This document shows, in pieces, positions 1-8,592 of a DNA stretch of 64,000 bases; within the stretch, counting starts at the first letter, position 1, and each line of letters starts with the position of its first letter. The notes below the pieces were generated by a model that searched no databases, was not told where the DNA came from, and worked only from the letters and a program-made list of their open reading frames with translations. Position numbers and translations under genes: made by a program. The stretch is from Janthinobacterium rivuli (GTDB taxonomy: Bacteria > Pseudomonadota > Gammaproteobacteria > Burkholderiales > Burkholderiaceae_D): assembly GCF_009208735.1 (NCBI RefSeq), contig NZ_WFLJ01000003.1, forward strand, positions 1-64,000. Reading direction: 5' to 3'.

Positions 1-97
1 TTGAAGGGTCGTTCGAGACCAGGACGTTGATAGGCTGGGTGTGGAAGTGCAGTAATGCATTAAGCTAACCAGTACTAATTGCCCGTACGGCTTGTCC
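1..97 (+). rRNA. 23S ribosomal RNA, 3' end (truncated by window)
   Basis: The first ~97 bases are the 3' terminal helix region of a 23S rRNA, with the diagnostic tract GCTAACCAGTACTAATTGCC around 64-83 followed by the closing strand ending near CGGCTTGTCCC. The rest of the gene lies left of the window. The exact mature 3' end cannot be fixed by eye. The linked 5S gene and terminator downstream show that the rrn operon is transcribed on the + strand. Confidence 0.95.
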
Positions 98-235
98 CTA
101 TAACCTTAGCAGGTACAGAGGATAAGACGGTACAACGTTGTGAGTTTGTTGATACACCAATTCATTACCCCAATCTTTGCTTCTTCCAGATTCAGGCTTT
201 GTCGCTCCACCGAGGACAAACGCCAGTACAAGTTA

Positions 236-350
236 TGCCTGATGACCATAGCAAGTTGGTCCCACCCCTTCCCATCCCGAACAGGACCGTGAAACAACTT
301 TGCGCCGATGATAGTGCTGCAACCAGTGTGAAAGTAGGTTATCGTCAGGC
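236..350 (+). rRNA. rrf: 5S ribosomal RNA
   Basis: This ~115-base block begins TGCCTGATGACCATAGC and ends ATCGTCAGGC, so its ends pair as helix I of 5S rRNA. The internal segment with CCCATCCCGAACAGG is the universal 5S loop B/C signature. It follows 23S by ~138 bases and precedes a strong terminator, which is the normal end of an rrn operon. No tRNA is visible between 23S and 5S or after 5S. Confidence 0.96.
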
Positions 351-360
351 TTGTTATTCG

Positions 361-397
361 AAAAAACCCCTTCCGGTGATCCGGTTGGGGTTTTTTT
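361..397 (+). terminator. rho-independent terminator of the rrn operon
   Basis: Runs of A, then AACCCCTTCCGG, a short loop, and CCGGTTGGGG followed by seven T. This is a G/C stem with a U-tract 10 bases after 5S, closing the rRNA operon. Confidence 0.9.
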
Positions 398-432
398 ACG
401 TCTGCTGGTTTTGTTTCCCGGCATACCGGCGT

Positions 433-460
433 AAAAAAAGGCACCGCTACGCGGTGCCTT
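433..460. terminator. bidirectional hairpin terminator 3' of the PagL-like gene
   Basis: AAGGCACCGC - TAC - GCGGTGCCTT is a perfect 10-bp stem with an A-run on the left, which is a U-tract when read on the minus strand. It lies ~20 bases beyond the stop codon of the PagL-like gene and so terminates it. It may also back up the rrn terminator. Confidence 0.8.
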
Positions 461-478
461 GTTCATTTGTCATAACCA

Positions 479-1051
479 TTAAAAATGGTAAGCGACTTTG
501 ACGTTCATGTAATTGACGCCGCTATTCGGTTTCTTGTAACCGCCGTTCGAGAAATGCTGGATCTTCGCAGCGACTTCCCATTTGTTATTGAAGATATAGC
601 CGACGCCGATATGGTCGCCGAACTGGAAGTGGGTCGACAGGCGATTGTCATCGTTATCGTACAGCTTGGACAGCATGTGTACGCCAATGCCGCCTTCCGC
701 ATAGAAACCCAGCTTATTTGTATTTTCAAAGCGGAACACAGGGGTAAAGCCCAGGTCCCACAGCTTTTGATGCTGGCCAGGGACGTTGCGATAGCTCTTG
801 CCATCCCAGCCGCCAATACTGGCATCCCAGTAACCGCTCAACTGCGTACCATTCGATACGAACCAGGCCTTATCCCAGTTCGAGGTCACGCCGGCGCGTA
901 CCATTTGTACCTTCACGCCCTTGGCATATTCGCCGTAGACGGAGTCGATCAGTTTGTCGTCGGCGGCAAAGCCGGCGTTGGCCGCCATCAGCGCGGTAAC
1001 GGCGGCGATGGATTTGAGGAGATTCTTCTTGAAGAACATAGAGGCTTTCAT
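479..1051 (-). CDS. pagL: Lipid A 3-O-deacylase, PagL-like outer membrane beta-barrel
   Basis: 190 residues. A signal peptide (two Lys, hydrophobic core, AGFA cleavage) is followed by an amphipathic beta-barrel that ends in the C-terminal aromatic YHF expected of outer-membrane proteins. The family signature HFSNGGYKKPN lies at residues ~166-176 and contains the catalytic His and Ser that remove the 3-linked acyl chain from lipid A. The ATG at 1051 is preferred over an upstream in-frame TTG because it starts directly at the signal peptide. In P. aeruginosa PagL a Glu lies 14 residues after the His. Here positions +13/+14 are Val-Asn, so the acidic member of the triad is not where expected. 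The family assignment is firm; catalytic competence is less certain. Monocistronic, with its own terminator downstream. Confidence 0.85.
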   Translation of the reverse strand: MKASMFFKKNLLKSIAAVTALMAANAGFAADDKLIDSVYGEYAKGVKVQMVRAGVTSNWDKAWFVSNGTQLSGYWDASIGGWDGKSYRNVPGQHQKLWDLGFTPVFRFENTNKLGFYAEGGIGVHMLSKLYDNDDNRLSTHFQFGDHIGVGYIFNNKWEVAAKIQHFSNGGYKKPNSGVNYMNVKVAYHF

Positions 1052-1135
1052 CGTAAAATTGGCCGATAGGCTATTGTTGTACAGGCACCTTGCATTGCAT
1101 GCCGCTCTCGCCACTTGTTGATCTCAGGGGTTCAA

Positions 1136-2038
1136 TTGACATTCTCTACAAAAATCGCATTTCTCGGTATCGGTCTGATGGGGGATCCGATGGTCCGGTG
1201 CCTGCTACGCGCTGGATATTCTGTCACAATTTGGAATCGCACGCACAGCAAGGCCCAAGTCCTGCGTGCGGCAGGCGCGCAGCCCGTCATTTCCATCGCT
1301 GAGGCGGTCAATGGCGCGGACGTGGTCATCTCCATGCTGGAAGCCGGCCCCATCGTGGCGCAGGTGTTGCAAGAGGCGCTGCCGGCATTAACCGCCGGCG
1401 CGCTGTGGATCGATATGAGTTCCACCCAACAATCAGAAGCCCGACAATTTCATGCCGTCTTGCACGCCGCTGGCCATGCCTTCATCGATGCGCCCGTGTC
1501 GGGCGGCGTCGGCGGGGCGCAGGCGGGCACGCTGGCCATCATGGCCGGCGCCAGCACCAACGATTACGCGCGTGTGGAAACTATTTTGACGGCCATGGGG
1601 CGCCCGACCCTGGTCGGGCCGGTCGGCAGTGGTCAGGTCGCCAAGCTGTGCAATCAGCTGATCGTCGGCGCGACATTGACTATCGTGGCCGAGGCGCTGT
1701 TGCTGGCCCAGGCGGCCGGCGCTGATGCGGCTGCCGTACGGGCGGCGATCCGTGGCGGTTTTGCCGAGAGCAAGATTCTGGAGGTGCATGGCCAGCGCAT
1801 GCTGGAGCGTAACTTTGTGGCGGGCGGCCAGGTGAAAAGCCAGATCAAGGACATGCACAACATCCTCGCGGCGGCCGAGGCGGCCCACGTCACCTTGCCC
1901 GTGACGCAGCTGGTGACGCAGCGCTATGAAACCCTCGCCACCACCTATCCGACGGCAGACCACGCGGCCGCCTTGCTGGCCCTGGAAGCGTTGAATCCGG
2001 GCCAGCGCCTGGGCACAGGTCCGGATCAACTGAGCTGA
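1136..2038 (+). CDS. NAD(P)-dependent beta-hydroxyacid dehydrogenase (HIBADH/GarR family)
   Basis: 300 residues. The N-terminal Rossmann fold has GIGLMGDPM at ~10-18, the GxGxxG dinucleotide loop of 3-hydroxyisobutyrate dehydrogenase and tartronate semialdehyde reductase. The substrate loop DAPVSGGVGGAQAGTL is at ~120 and the catalytic Lys sits in GQVAKLCNQL near 170. The C-terminal helical domain is complete. The chosen start is the TTG at 1136 with AGGGG 5 bases upstream; an in-frame TTG at 1115 lacks such a site. The natural substrate (3-hydroxyisobutyrate, tartronate semialdehyde, succinic semialdehyde) cannot be told from the sequence. It is convergent with the M20 hydrolase, with one base between the stops. 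Confidence 0.88.
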   Translation: MTFSTKIAFLGIGLMGDPMVRCLLRAGYSVTIWNRTHSKAQVLRAAGAQPVISIAEAVNGADVVISMLEAGPIVAQVLQEALPALTAGALWIDMSSTQQSEARQFHAVLHAAGHAFIDAPVSGGVGGAQAGTLAIMAGASTNDYARVETILTAMGRPTLVGPVGSGQVAKLCNQLIVGATLTIVAEALLLAQAAGADAAAVRAAIRGGFAESKILEVHGQRMLERNFVAGGQVKSQIKDMHNILAAAEAAHVTLPVTQLVTQRYETLATTYPTADHAAALLALEALNPGQRLGTGPDQLS

Positions 2039-2039
2039 T

Positions 2040-3233
2040 TCAAGCGACGGGCAGGCTCGCTTCGGCCAGCTTGACCCAGAAACTGGCGCCGATGGGCAAC
2101 AGATGGTCATTGAAGTCGTAGCTGCCATTGTGCAAGACACACGGACCCAGGCCATGGCCGCCATCGCGGTGCTCGCCATCGCCATTGCCGATGAAGATGT
2201 AGCAGCCGGCCTTTTCTTGCAGGAAGAAGGCGAAATCTTCCGCGCCCATGGTCGGTTCGACATTTGCGTTGACCTTGTCCGCGCCCACCACGCTTTGCAT
2301 GACTTCAACGGCAAACGCCGTTTCTTTCGCGTGGTTGACCAGCGGCGGATAGTTGCGCTTGAAGTGGAAATCGACTTCCGCGCCAAAGGCGGCGGCCGTG
2401 TGCACGGCGATGTCGCGCATGCGTTCCTCGATCAGGTCCAGCACGGGCGTGGTGAAGGTGCGCACGGTGCCAACCAGGCTGGCATCATCGGGGATCACAT
2501 TGGTGGCGCTGCCCGCATGGATTTGCGTGATCGACAGCACGGCCGTATCGAGCGGGCTCTTGTTGCGCGTGATGACGGTTTGCCAGCTTTGCGCGATTTG
2601 CACGGCCACCATGACGGGATCGATGCCCTTGTGGGGCTGGGCCGCGTGGGCGCCCTTACCTTTGACGGTGACATGGAATTCATTGCTGGACGCCATCATC
2701 GGGCCTTCCACCACGCTCAGCGTGCCCGTTTCGGCGCCTGGCCAGTTGTGCATGCCATAGATGGCATCCATGGGAAAGCGGGTAAACAAGCCGTCTGCTA
2801 TCATTTCGCGCGCGCCGGCGCCGCCTTCTTCTGCCGGCTGGAAGACCAGGTACACGGTGCCATCGAAATGGCGGTGCTGCGCCAGGTAATGGGCGGCGCC
2901 CAGCAGCATGGCCGTGTGGCCGTCATGGCCGCAGGCGTGCATCTTGCCCGGATGGCGCGAAGCATGCTCGAAGGTATTCATTTCCTGCATCGGCAAGGCA
3001 TCCATGTCGGCGCGCAAGCCGATGGCGCGTGTCGACGTACCATGCTTGATGATGCCGACCACGCCAGTGCGGGCCAGGCCGCGTACCACGGGAATGCCCC
3101 ATTCCGTCAATTTGGCGGCGACCACGTCCGAGGTGCGCTGTTCTTCATAGCACAGCTCGGGGTGCGCATGCAGGTCGCGGCGGATACCTTGCAGCTCGGA
3201 TTGAAACGCCAAGATCGGATCAACTAGTTTCAT
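2040..3233 (-). CDS. M20 family metallo-amidohydrolase (hippurate hydrolase/aminoacylase type)
   Basis: 397 residues, the usual length for the HipO/IAA-amino acid hydrolase branch of peptidase family M20D. Metal-site motifs are visible: ADMDALP near 73, HACGHDGHTAMLLGAA near 100, and QPAEEGGAGA near 132 with the catalytic Glu pair. A conserved GAEDFAFF occurs near the C-terminus. The dimerisation domain lies between, at about 180-290. No signal peptide is present, so the enzyme is cytoplasmic. It should cleave N-acyl or N-aroyl amino acids to a free amino acid plus carboxylate; the specific substrate is unknown. Transcribed divergently from the molybdopterin oxidoreductase across a ~200-base shared upstream region. 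Confidence 0.9.
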   Translation of the reverse strand: MKLVDPILAFQSELQGIRRDLHAHPELCYEEQRTSDVVAAKLTEWGIPVVRGLARTGVVGIIKHGTSTRAIGLRADMDALPMQEMNTFEHASRHPGKMHACGHDGHTAMLLGAAHYLAQHRHFDGTVYLVFQPAEEGGAGAREMIADGLFTRFPMDAIYGMHNWPGAETGTLSVVEGPMMASSNEFHVTVKGKGAHAAQPHKGIDPVMVAVQIAQSWQTVITRNKSPLDTAVLSITQIHAGSATNVIPDDASLVGTVRTFTTPVLDLIEERMRDIAVHTAAAFGAEVDFHFKRNYPPLVNHAKETAFAVEVMQSVVGADKVNANVEPTMGAEDFAFFLQEKAGCYIFIGNGDGEHRDGGHGLGPCVLHNGSYDFNDHLLPIGASFWVKLAEASLPVA

Positions 3234-3439
3234 GGGACTCTCCTGTGGATGCTGGCGCGCAGCAATGTATGGCGCGCCGGACCGCGCTTGTTTGATCGAA
3301 AACAGGCGCGGCTAATAGTGCATTGTAGCCCTTGTTTGCCGGGTAAATCCAGCGCACGGATGCGCTTGGTACGGCGCCAACAGCAAGCGCGCGGAATGGT
3401 TTACAGTATCGCCTTCCCCCAACGTTTTTGGATTGCCCC

Positions 3440-5515
3440 ATGACCACCACCCAAGTGCGCGCCGCCTGCCCGCTCGACTGCCCCGATACCTGCGCCTTGC
3501 TGGTCACCGTGACCGATGGGGTGGCCACCGCCGTCAAGGGCGATCCCGACCACCCGACCACGGCTGGCGTGCTGTGCACGAAGGTGTCGCGCTTCACGGA
3601 ACGCACCTACCATGCGGACCGCTTGTTGACCCCGCTGCGCCGCGTGGGCAAGAAGGGGGAAGGCAAGTTCGAGCGCATCAGCTGGGAAGAAGCGCTGCAG
3701 ACCATCGCGGCCCGCTTGAAACCGATCGCCGCGCGCGATCCGCAGGCGATCTTGCCGTACAGCTACTGCGGCACCATGGGCCTGGTGCAGGGCGAATCGA
3801 TGTCCTCGCGTTTCTTCAACCAGCTGGGCGCCTCCCTGCTGGACCGCACCATCTGCGCGTCGGCCGGCGCCACCGGTTACCGCTACACGGTGGGCGCCAG
3901 CATCGGCACGGACCTGGAACAGTTCCAGAACGCCAAGTTGATTATCATCTGGGGCGGCAACCCGATCGCCTCGAATTTGCACTTCTGGATGCGCGCGCAA
4001 GAGGCCAAGCGCCATGGCGCCACCCTGATCGCCATCGACCCCTACCGTTCGCTGACGGCCGAAAAGTGCCACCAGCATATCGCCTTGCTGCCGGGGACCG
4101 ATGCGGCCCTGGCGCTGGGCTTGATGCATGTCTTGATCACCGAAGACCTGGTCGACCACGACTATATTGCGCAGTACACCATCGGCTATGCTGAACTGAA
4201 ACAGCGCGCCCTGGAATGGCCGCCCGAGCGCGTGGCCGAGGTGTGCGGCATCACGACCGCGGAAGTGGTGGAACTGGCGCGCCTGTACGGCCAGGCCTGC
4301 CGTTCCGGCGAGGGCGCCGCCATCCGCGCCAACTACGGCGTGCAGCGCGTGCACGGCGGCGGCATGGCCGTGCGCAATATCGCCTGCCTGCCGGCCCTGA
4401 CGGGCGCCTGGCGCCATCCTGCCGGCGGCATGCAGCTGTCGAGCTCCGGTTCCTTCCCCGTCAACCGCAAGGCCCTGCAGCGCCCCGATTTGCTCAAAGG
4501 CACGCCGCGCACCATCAACATGAGCACCATCGGCGACGATTTATTGAAAGAAAGTTCCGCCGAGTTCGGCCCGCAAGTGGAAGCGGTGATCGTCTACAAC
4601 TCGAACCCGCTGGCCGTGGCGCCCGATTCGTCGAAGGTGGCGCAGGGTTTTGCCCGCGAAGACTTGTTTACGGTCGTGCTCGAACACTTCCAGACCGATA
4701 CCGTCGACTACGCCGACATCGTGCTGCCCGCCACGACGCAGCTGGAACATGTCGATGCGCATTCCACCTATGGCCACCTGTACATGATGGCGAATAACGC
4801 GGCCGTGGCGCCGCTGGGCGAAGCGAAGGCGAATACGGAAATCTTCCGCCTGCTGGCCCAACACATGGGCTTTGATGACCCGTGCTTCCAGGAAAGCGAC
4901 GATGCGCTGGCGGCCAAGGCCTTCGATGCGACCGATGCGCGCGCCGTGCATTTCGACTGGGAATCGCTGAAACGTACGGGCTGGCAAAAGCTGGCCATGC
5001 CGGAGGCGCCTTTTGCCGAGGGCGGTTTCCCCACGCCATCGGGCAAGTGCGAGTTGTATTCCAGCGCCATGGCGCAGGCGGGACTCGATCCCTTGCCCAC
5101 GTATATCGCACCGCATGAATCGCTGGCCAGCAATCCCGCGCTGGCGGCCCGTTATCCGCTGGCCATGATCTCGCCGCCGGCGCGCAATTTCCTCAATTCC
5201 ACCTTCGTCAACGTGAAAAGCCTGCGCGCGGCCGAGGGTGAGCCGCACCTCGATATCCATCCCGATGACTGCGCCGTGCGCGGCATCGCGGCCGGCGACA
5301 TGGTGCGCATCTTTAATGACCGCGGCAGCTTTGTCGCCAAGGCCCGGGTGACGGACAAGGCCAGGCGGGGCTTGGTGGTGGGCTTGTCCGTGTGGTGGAA
5401 GAAACTCGCCAGCGACGGCAAGAACGCCAATGAAGTGACGAGCCAGCGCCTGACGGACATGGGCCGCGCGCCAACCTTCTACGATACGCTGGTCGAAGTG
5501 GAAAAGGCCGCCTGA
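3440..5515 (+). CDS. Molybdopterin (bis-MGD) oxidoreductase with N-terminal Fe4S4 site
   Basis: 691 residues, single polypeptide of the DMSO reductase superfamily. Cys10, Cys14, Cys18 and Cys46 form a C-x3-C-x3-C-x27-C cluster site at the N-terminus. WGGNPIASN near 175 and the later YNSNPLAV and PATTQLEHVD segments are pterin-binding blocks. The C-terminal domain carries SPPARNFLNSTF and the DCAVRGIAAGDMVRIFNDRGS cofactor cap. No twin-arginine leader is seen, so it is probably cytoplasmic. The start is the ATG at 3440; a TTG four codons upstream is in frame. The substrate is unknown: formate dehydrogenase-, thiosulfate- and nitrate-type enzymes share this layout, and no electron-transfer partner is adjacent. 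It is followed 2 bases later by a lipoprotein gene, so the two are probably co-transcribed. Confidence 0.88.
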   Translation: MTTTQVRAACPLDCPDTCALLVTVTDGVATAVKGDPDHPTTAGVLCTKVSRFTERTYHADRLLTPLRRVGKKGEGKFERISWEEALQTIAARLKPIAARDPQAILPYSYCGTMGLVQGESMSSRFFNQLGASLLDRTICASAGATGYRYTVGASIGTDLEQFQNAKLIIIWGGNPIASNLHFWMRAQEAKRHGATLIAIDPYRSLTAEKCHQHIALLPGTDAALALGLMHVLITEDLVDHDYIAQYTIGYAELKQRALEWPPERVAEVCGITTAEVVELARLYGQACRSGEGAAIRANYGVQRVHGGGMAVRNIACLPALTGAWRHPAGGMQLSSSGSFPVNRKALQRPDLLKGTPRTINMSTIGDDLLKESSAEFGPQVEAVIVYNSNPLAVAPDSSKVAQGFAREDLFTVVLEHFQTDTVDYADIVLPATTQLEHVDAHSTYGHLYMMANNAAVAPLGEAKANTEIFRLLAQHMGFDDPCFQESDDALAAKAFDATDARAVHFDWESLKRTGWQKLAMPEAPFAEGGFPTPSGKCELYSSAMAQAGLDPLPTYIAPHESLASNPALAARYPLAMISPPARNFLNSTFVNVKSLRAAEGEPHLDIHPDDCAVRGIAAGDMVRIFNDRGSFVAKARVTDKARRGLVVGLSVWWKKLASDGKNANEVTSQRLTDMGRAPTFYDTLVEVEKAA

Positions 5516-5517
5516 CC

Positions 5518-6573
5518 ATGGCCCTGGCGCGCTGGCCGGCCCACTTGCTTGTCGGCACGGTGTGCCTGCTGCTGGGCGGCTGCACGCAGTTGCGCTATTA
5601 CACGCAGGCGGCGCAGGGGCAGTATGCGCTGTGGTCTGGCGCGCGTCCCATAGGTGACTGGCTCGATGACCCGGCCACCGAACCGCGCCTGAAAGTGCGC
5701 CTGGCCAAGGCGCAGCACATCCGCCGCTTTGCCGTCAGCGAGCTGGACTTGCCCGACAATGGCAGCTACAAGAATTATGCGGCCCTGCGGCGCCCGTTTG
5801 TGCTGTGGAACGTGGTGGCCACGCCGGAATTGTCGCTGCAACCGCTGCAATGGTGTTTCCCCATCGCCGGTTGCGTCAATTACCGCGGTTACTATGACAA
5901 GGCAGAGGCGCTCGCGTATGCCGAGGAATTGCGGGCCCAGCATTACGACGTGCAGGTGGGCGGCGTGCCCGCGTATTCCACCCTGGGCTGGTTCGACGAC
6001 CCCCTGTTGTCGACTTTTATTCACTACAACGATGCGGAACTGGCGCGCCTGATCTTCCATGAACTGGCGCACCAGGTGGTGTACGTGCCCGGCGATTCGG
6101 CCTTCAACGAGTCATTTGCCAGTGCCGTGGAAGAGGCGGGTGTGCAGCGCTGGCTGGCGCGCGAGGGCAATGACACGATGCGTGCCGCGTACGCCCAGTA
6201 CACGGCGCGGCGCCAGGATTTCCTGACCTTGCTGCTGCGCTACCGCGGCGAACTGGAAGCCGTGTATGCCAGCGACGCCAGCGATGCGGAGAAGCGCGCG
6301 CGCAAGGCGCAGGTGTTTGCTGCACTGAAAGAAGCGTATCAGGTGATGAAGCAAAACTGGGGTGGTTTCGCCGGTTACGACCGCTGGTTCGAGCAGCCGT
6401 TGAGCAATGCGCACCTCGCTTCCGTGTCTACCTACAATGAATTTTTGCCTGCCTTCAAAAAATTGCTGGAAGAAAAAAAGAACTTTCGTGCTTTTTATGC
6501 TGCAGTGCACACAATGGCCCAGATCGAGAAGCCTGAGCGCAGGCGTGCGCTGGAACAATTGTCCAGCCCCTGA
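5518..6573 (+). CDS. Putative aminopeptidase lipoprotein (zinc metallopeptidase, PF10023-like)
   Basis: 351 residues. The N-terminal hydrophobic stretch ends in LLLGGC, a lipobox, predicting a lipid-anchored envelope protein. HELAH at 181-185 followed by NESFA near 197 is a gluzincin-type zinc site with two His and a downstream Glu, matching the predicted aminopeptidase family COG4324. The adjacent IHYNDAELARLIF segment is typical of that family. It starts 2 bases after the stop of the molybdoenzyme and has no own promoter gap, so translation is probably coupled. A functional link between the two is not obvious. The peptidase substrate is unknown. Confidence 0.82.
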   Translation: MALARWPAHLLVGTVCLLLGGCTQLRYYTQAAQGQYALWSGARPIGDWLDDPATEPRLKVRLAKAQHIRRFAVSELDLPDNGSYKNYAALRRPFVLWNVVATPELSLQPLQWCFPIAGCVNYRGYYDKAEALAYAEELRAQHYDVQVGGVPAYSTLGWFDDPLLSTFIHYNDAELARLIFHELAHQVVYVPGDSAFNESFASAVEEAGVQRWLAREGNDTMRAAYAQYTARRQDFLTLLLRYRGELEAVYASDASDAEKRARKAQVFAALKEAYQVMKQNWGGFAGYDRWFEQPLSNAHLASVSTYNEFLPAFKKLLEEKKNFRAFYAAVHTMAQIEKPERRRALEQLSSP

Positions 6574-6849
6574 CCCGTAAAGATTGTCTCGCACGTCAGG
6601 TCCACCCATCCTGCAACAGTGTATTTATCATGTTGCATTGCAGCATAAAATACCCTTAGAGTTGCCGCTCGAATACTGTTGAAAGCGCTTGCATGGAAGC
6701 GCGGCGCCCGATAGCATCGCATTAGTAGCATAGAGCAATTGCTCGTCAGAATGCTCAAACTGACTGCAGGACGACAGAATCCGCAGCAATGATCCGCGCC
6801 GGCAAGCAGCGCTGGCTCCCCCACGATTATTCGAGACAAGAGGCACAGG
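6574..6849 (+). promoter_or_regulatory. Upstream region of fadD pair with 15-base palindrome at 6631-6645
   Basis: This 276-base gap contains TGTTGCATTGCAGCA at 6631-6645, an inverted repeat with one mismatched pair. It lies ~205 bases before the first acyl-CoA ligase and 58 bases after the preceding stop. Palindromes of the TGCTGCA-type are operator-like, and regulators of fatty acid or PHA metabolism bind TGCA-rich palindromes in related bacteria. No convincing -35/-10 pair was identified with confidence. The regulator is not encoded nearby. Confidence 0.4.
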
Positions 6850-8532
6850 ATGGACAAAATTTGGCTGAAGTCGTACCCTCCCGGCGTCCCCGCCGACATC
6901 GATCCTGATCAATATCGTTCGCTCGTGCATCTGCTGGAAGAAGCGTTTCAAAAATATGCGGATCGCAATGCCTATGTCTGCATGGACAAATTTCTCACCT
7001 ATGCCGAACTCGATACCTATTCGCGCCAGCTGGGCGCCTGGCTGCAAAGCCGTGGCCTGAAGAAGGGCGCGCGGGTTGCCCTGATGATGCCGAACGTGCT
7101 CCAGTATCCGGTGGCCATCGCCGCCGTCTTGCGCGCCGGCTACACGGTGGTCAACGTCAACCCCTTGTATACGCCGCGGGAACTGGAACACCAGCTCAAC
7201 GATTCGGGCAGCGAAGCGATCATCGTGCTGGAAAACTTTGCCCATACGCTCGAGCAAGTGCTGGGCAAGACGGCCGTCAAGCACATCATCGTTGCCAGCA
7301 TGGGCGAAATGCTGGGCGGCTTGAAGGGCATGCTCGTCAATTTTGTCGTGCGCAACGTCAAGAAGATGGTGCCCGCGTATTCCTTGCCGAATGCCATGCG
7401 TTTCAAGCAGGCGCTGGCGCTGGGCAAGCGCATGAAACTCACGCCTGTCGAGCTGAGCATCCATGACGCTGCTTTCCTGCAATACACGGGCGGCACGACG
7501 GGCGTGTCGAAAGGCGCGACCTTGAGCCACCGCAATGTGATCGCCAACGTGCTGCAGAGCGAAGCGTGGTCGGGGGCGGCGCTCGATCAGAACAGCAAGG
7601 AACAGATGATCGTCGTCTGCGCCTTGCCGCTGTACCATATCTTTGCCCTGACGGCGTGCGCGATGTGGGGCACGCGCGTGGGCGCCCTGAATATCCTGAT
7701 CCCGAACCCGCGCGATATCCCGGGGCTGATCAAGGAGCTGGGCAAGTACAAGTTCAACCTGTTGCCGGCGGTTAATACGTTGTATAACGCGCTGGTGAAC
7801 CACCCCGATTTTGCCAAGCTCGATTTCTCGGGCTTGAAGATCGCCAATGGCGGCGGCATGGCGGTGCAGCAAGCCGTCAATGACAAGTGGCTGCAAGTGA
7901 CGGGCGTGTCCATCATCGAAGGCTATGGCCTGTCGGAAACGTCGCCCGTCGCCACCTGCAACCGCGCCGACAGCACGGCGTTCTCCGGCACCATCGGCTT
8001 GCCCGTGCCCTCGACCGAGATCGCCATCCTCGACGATGACGGCAAGGAAGTGCCGCTGGGCCAGACGGGCGAGATCGCCATCCGTGGCCCGCAAGTGATG
8101 AGCGGCTACTGGAATCGTCCCGACGAGACGGCCAAGGTCATGACACCCGACGGTTATTTTAAATCTGGCGACGTGGGCATCATGGACGAGCGCGGCTACG
8201 TGAAGATTGTGGACCGCAAGAAAGACATGATTCTCGTCTCCGGCTTCAATGTGTATCCGAACGAAGTCGAGGCTGTCATCGCGGCCCATCCGGGCGTGCT
8301 CGAGTGCGCCTGCGTGGGCGTGCCGGACGAACACTCGGGCGAAGCCGTGAAAGTGTTTGTCGTGCGCAAGGATCCGAACCTGACCCAGGCGGTGCTGGCC
8401 GCATATTGCAAGGAACAGTTCACGGGCTACAAGCGGCCGAAATACATCGAATTCCGCGATGAACTGCCGAAAACCAACGTCGGCAAGATTTTGCGTCGCG
8501 CCCTGCGCGACGAAACGAAGATAGCAGCATAA
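6850..8532 (+). CDS. fadD: Long-chain fatty acid--CoA ligase (first of tandem pair)
   Basis: 560 residues, full length for FadD. The AMP-forming P-loop YTGGTTGVSKGA is at ~211-222, the adenylate motif GYGLSETSP near 357, and the hinge region YFKSGDVGIMDERGYVKIVDR with FNVYPNEVE near 440-475. The C-terminal Lys in PKTNVGKILRR is the adenylation Lys. It activates imported long-chain fatty acids to acyl-CoA at the inner membrane face for beta-oxidation or phospholipid synthesis. The ATG at 6850 is used. The second copy begins 60 bases downstream with the near-identical N-terminus MDKIWLKSYP, so this is a tandem duplication like the fadD1-fadD2 pair of pseudomonads. Confidence 0.95.
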   Translation: MDKIWLKSYPPGVPADIDPDQYRSLVHLLEEAFQKYADRNAYVCMDKFLTYAELDTYSRQLGAWLQSRGLKKGARVALMMPNVLQYPVAIAAVLRAGYTVVNVNPLYTPRELEHQLNDSGSEAIIVLENFAHTLEQVLGKTAVKHIIVASMGEMLGGLKGMLVNFVVRNVKKMVPAYSLPNAMRFKQALALGKRMKLTPVELSIHDAAFLQYTGGTTGVSKGATLSHRNVIANVLQSEAWSGAALDQNSKEQMIVVCALPLYHIFALTACAMWGTRVGALNILIPNPRDIPGLIKELGKYKFNLLPAVNTLYNALVNHPDFAKLDFSGLKIANGGGMAVQQAVNDKWLQVTGVSIIEGYGLSETSPVATCNRADSTAFSGTIGLPVPSTEIAILDDDGKEVPLGQTGEIAIRGPQVMSGYWNRPDETAKVMTPDGYFKSGDVGIMDERGYVKIVDRKKDMILVSGFNVYPNEVEAVIAAHPGVLECACVGVPDEHSGEAVKVFVVRKDPNLTQAVLAAYCKEQFTGYKRPKYIEFRDELPKTNVGKILRRALRDETKIAA

Positions 8533-8539
8533 ACAGTGC

Positions 8540-8566
8540 AGGGTGCGCGTCAAGGCCGCGCACCCT
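8540..8566 (+). other. Intercistronic 10-bp perfect hairpin between the two fadD genes
   Basis: AGGGTGCGCG - 7-base loop - CGCGCACCCT lies between the stop of the first ligase and the ribosome-binding region of the second. It is followed by only three T, so it is a weak terminator at most. It could partially attenuate transcription or protect the upstream transcript from 3' exonucleases. Confidence 0.65.
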
Positions 8567-8592
8567 TTCATACAGATAAAGATGAGGCATAG

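Noticed and set aside
98-235. Possible tRNA between 23S and 5S
   Set aside because: No cloverleaf, T-loop GTTCRA box or CCA-proximal stem could be found; the spacer looks like ordinary processing sequence.
485-1069. Open frame on the + strand over the PagL-like gene
   Set aside because: The minus-strand frame has a signal peptide, the PagL motif and an outer-membrane C-terminus; the + frame has none of these.
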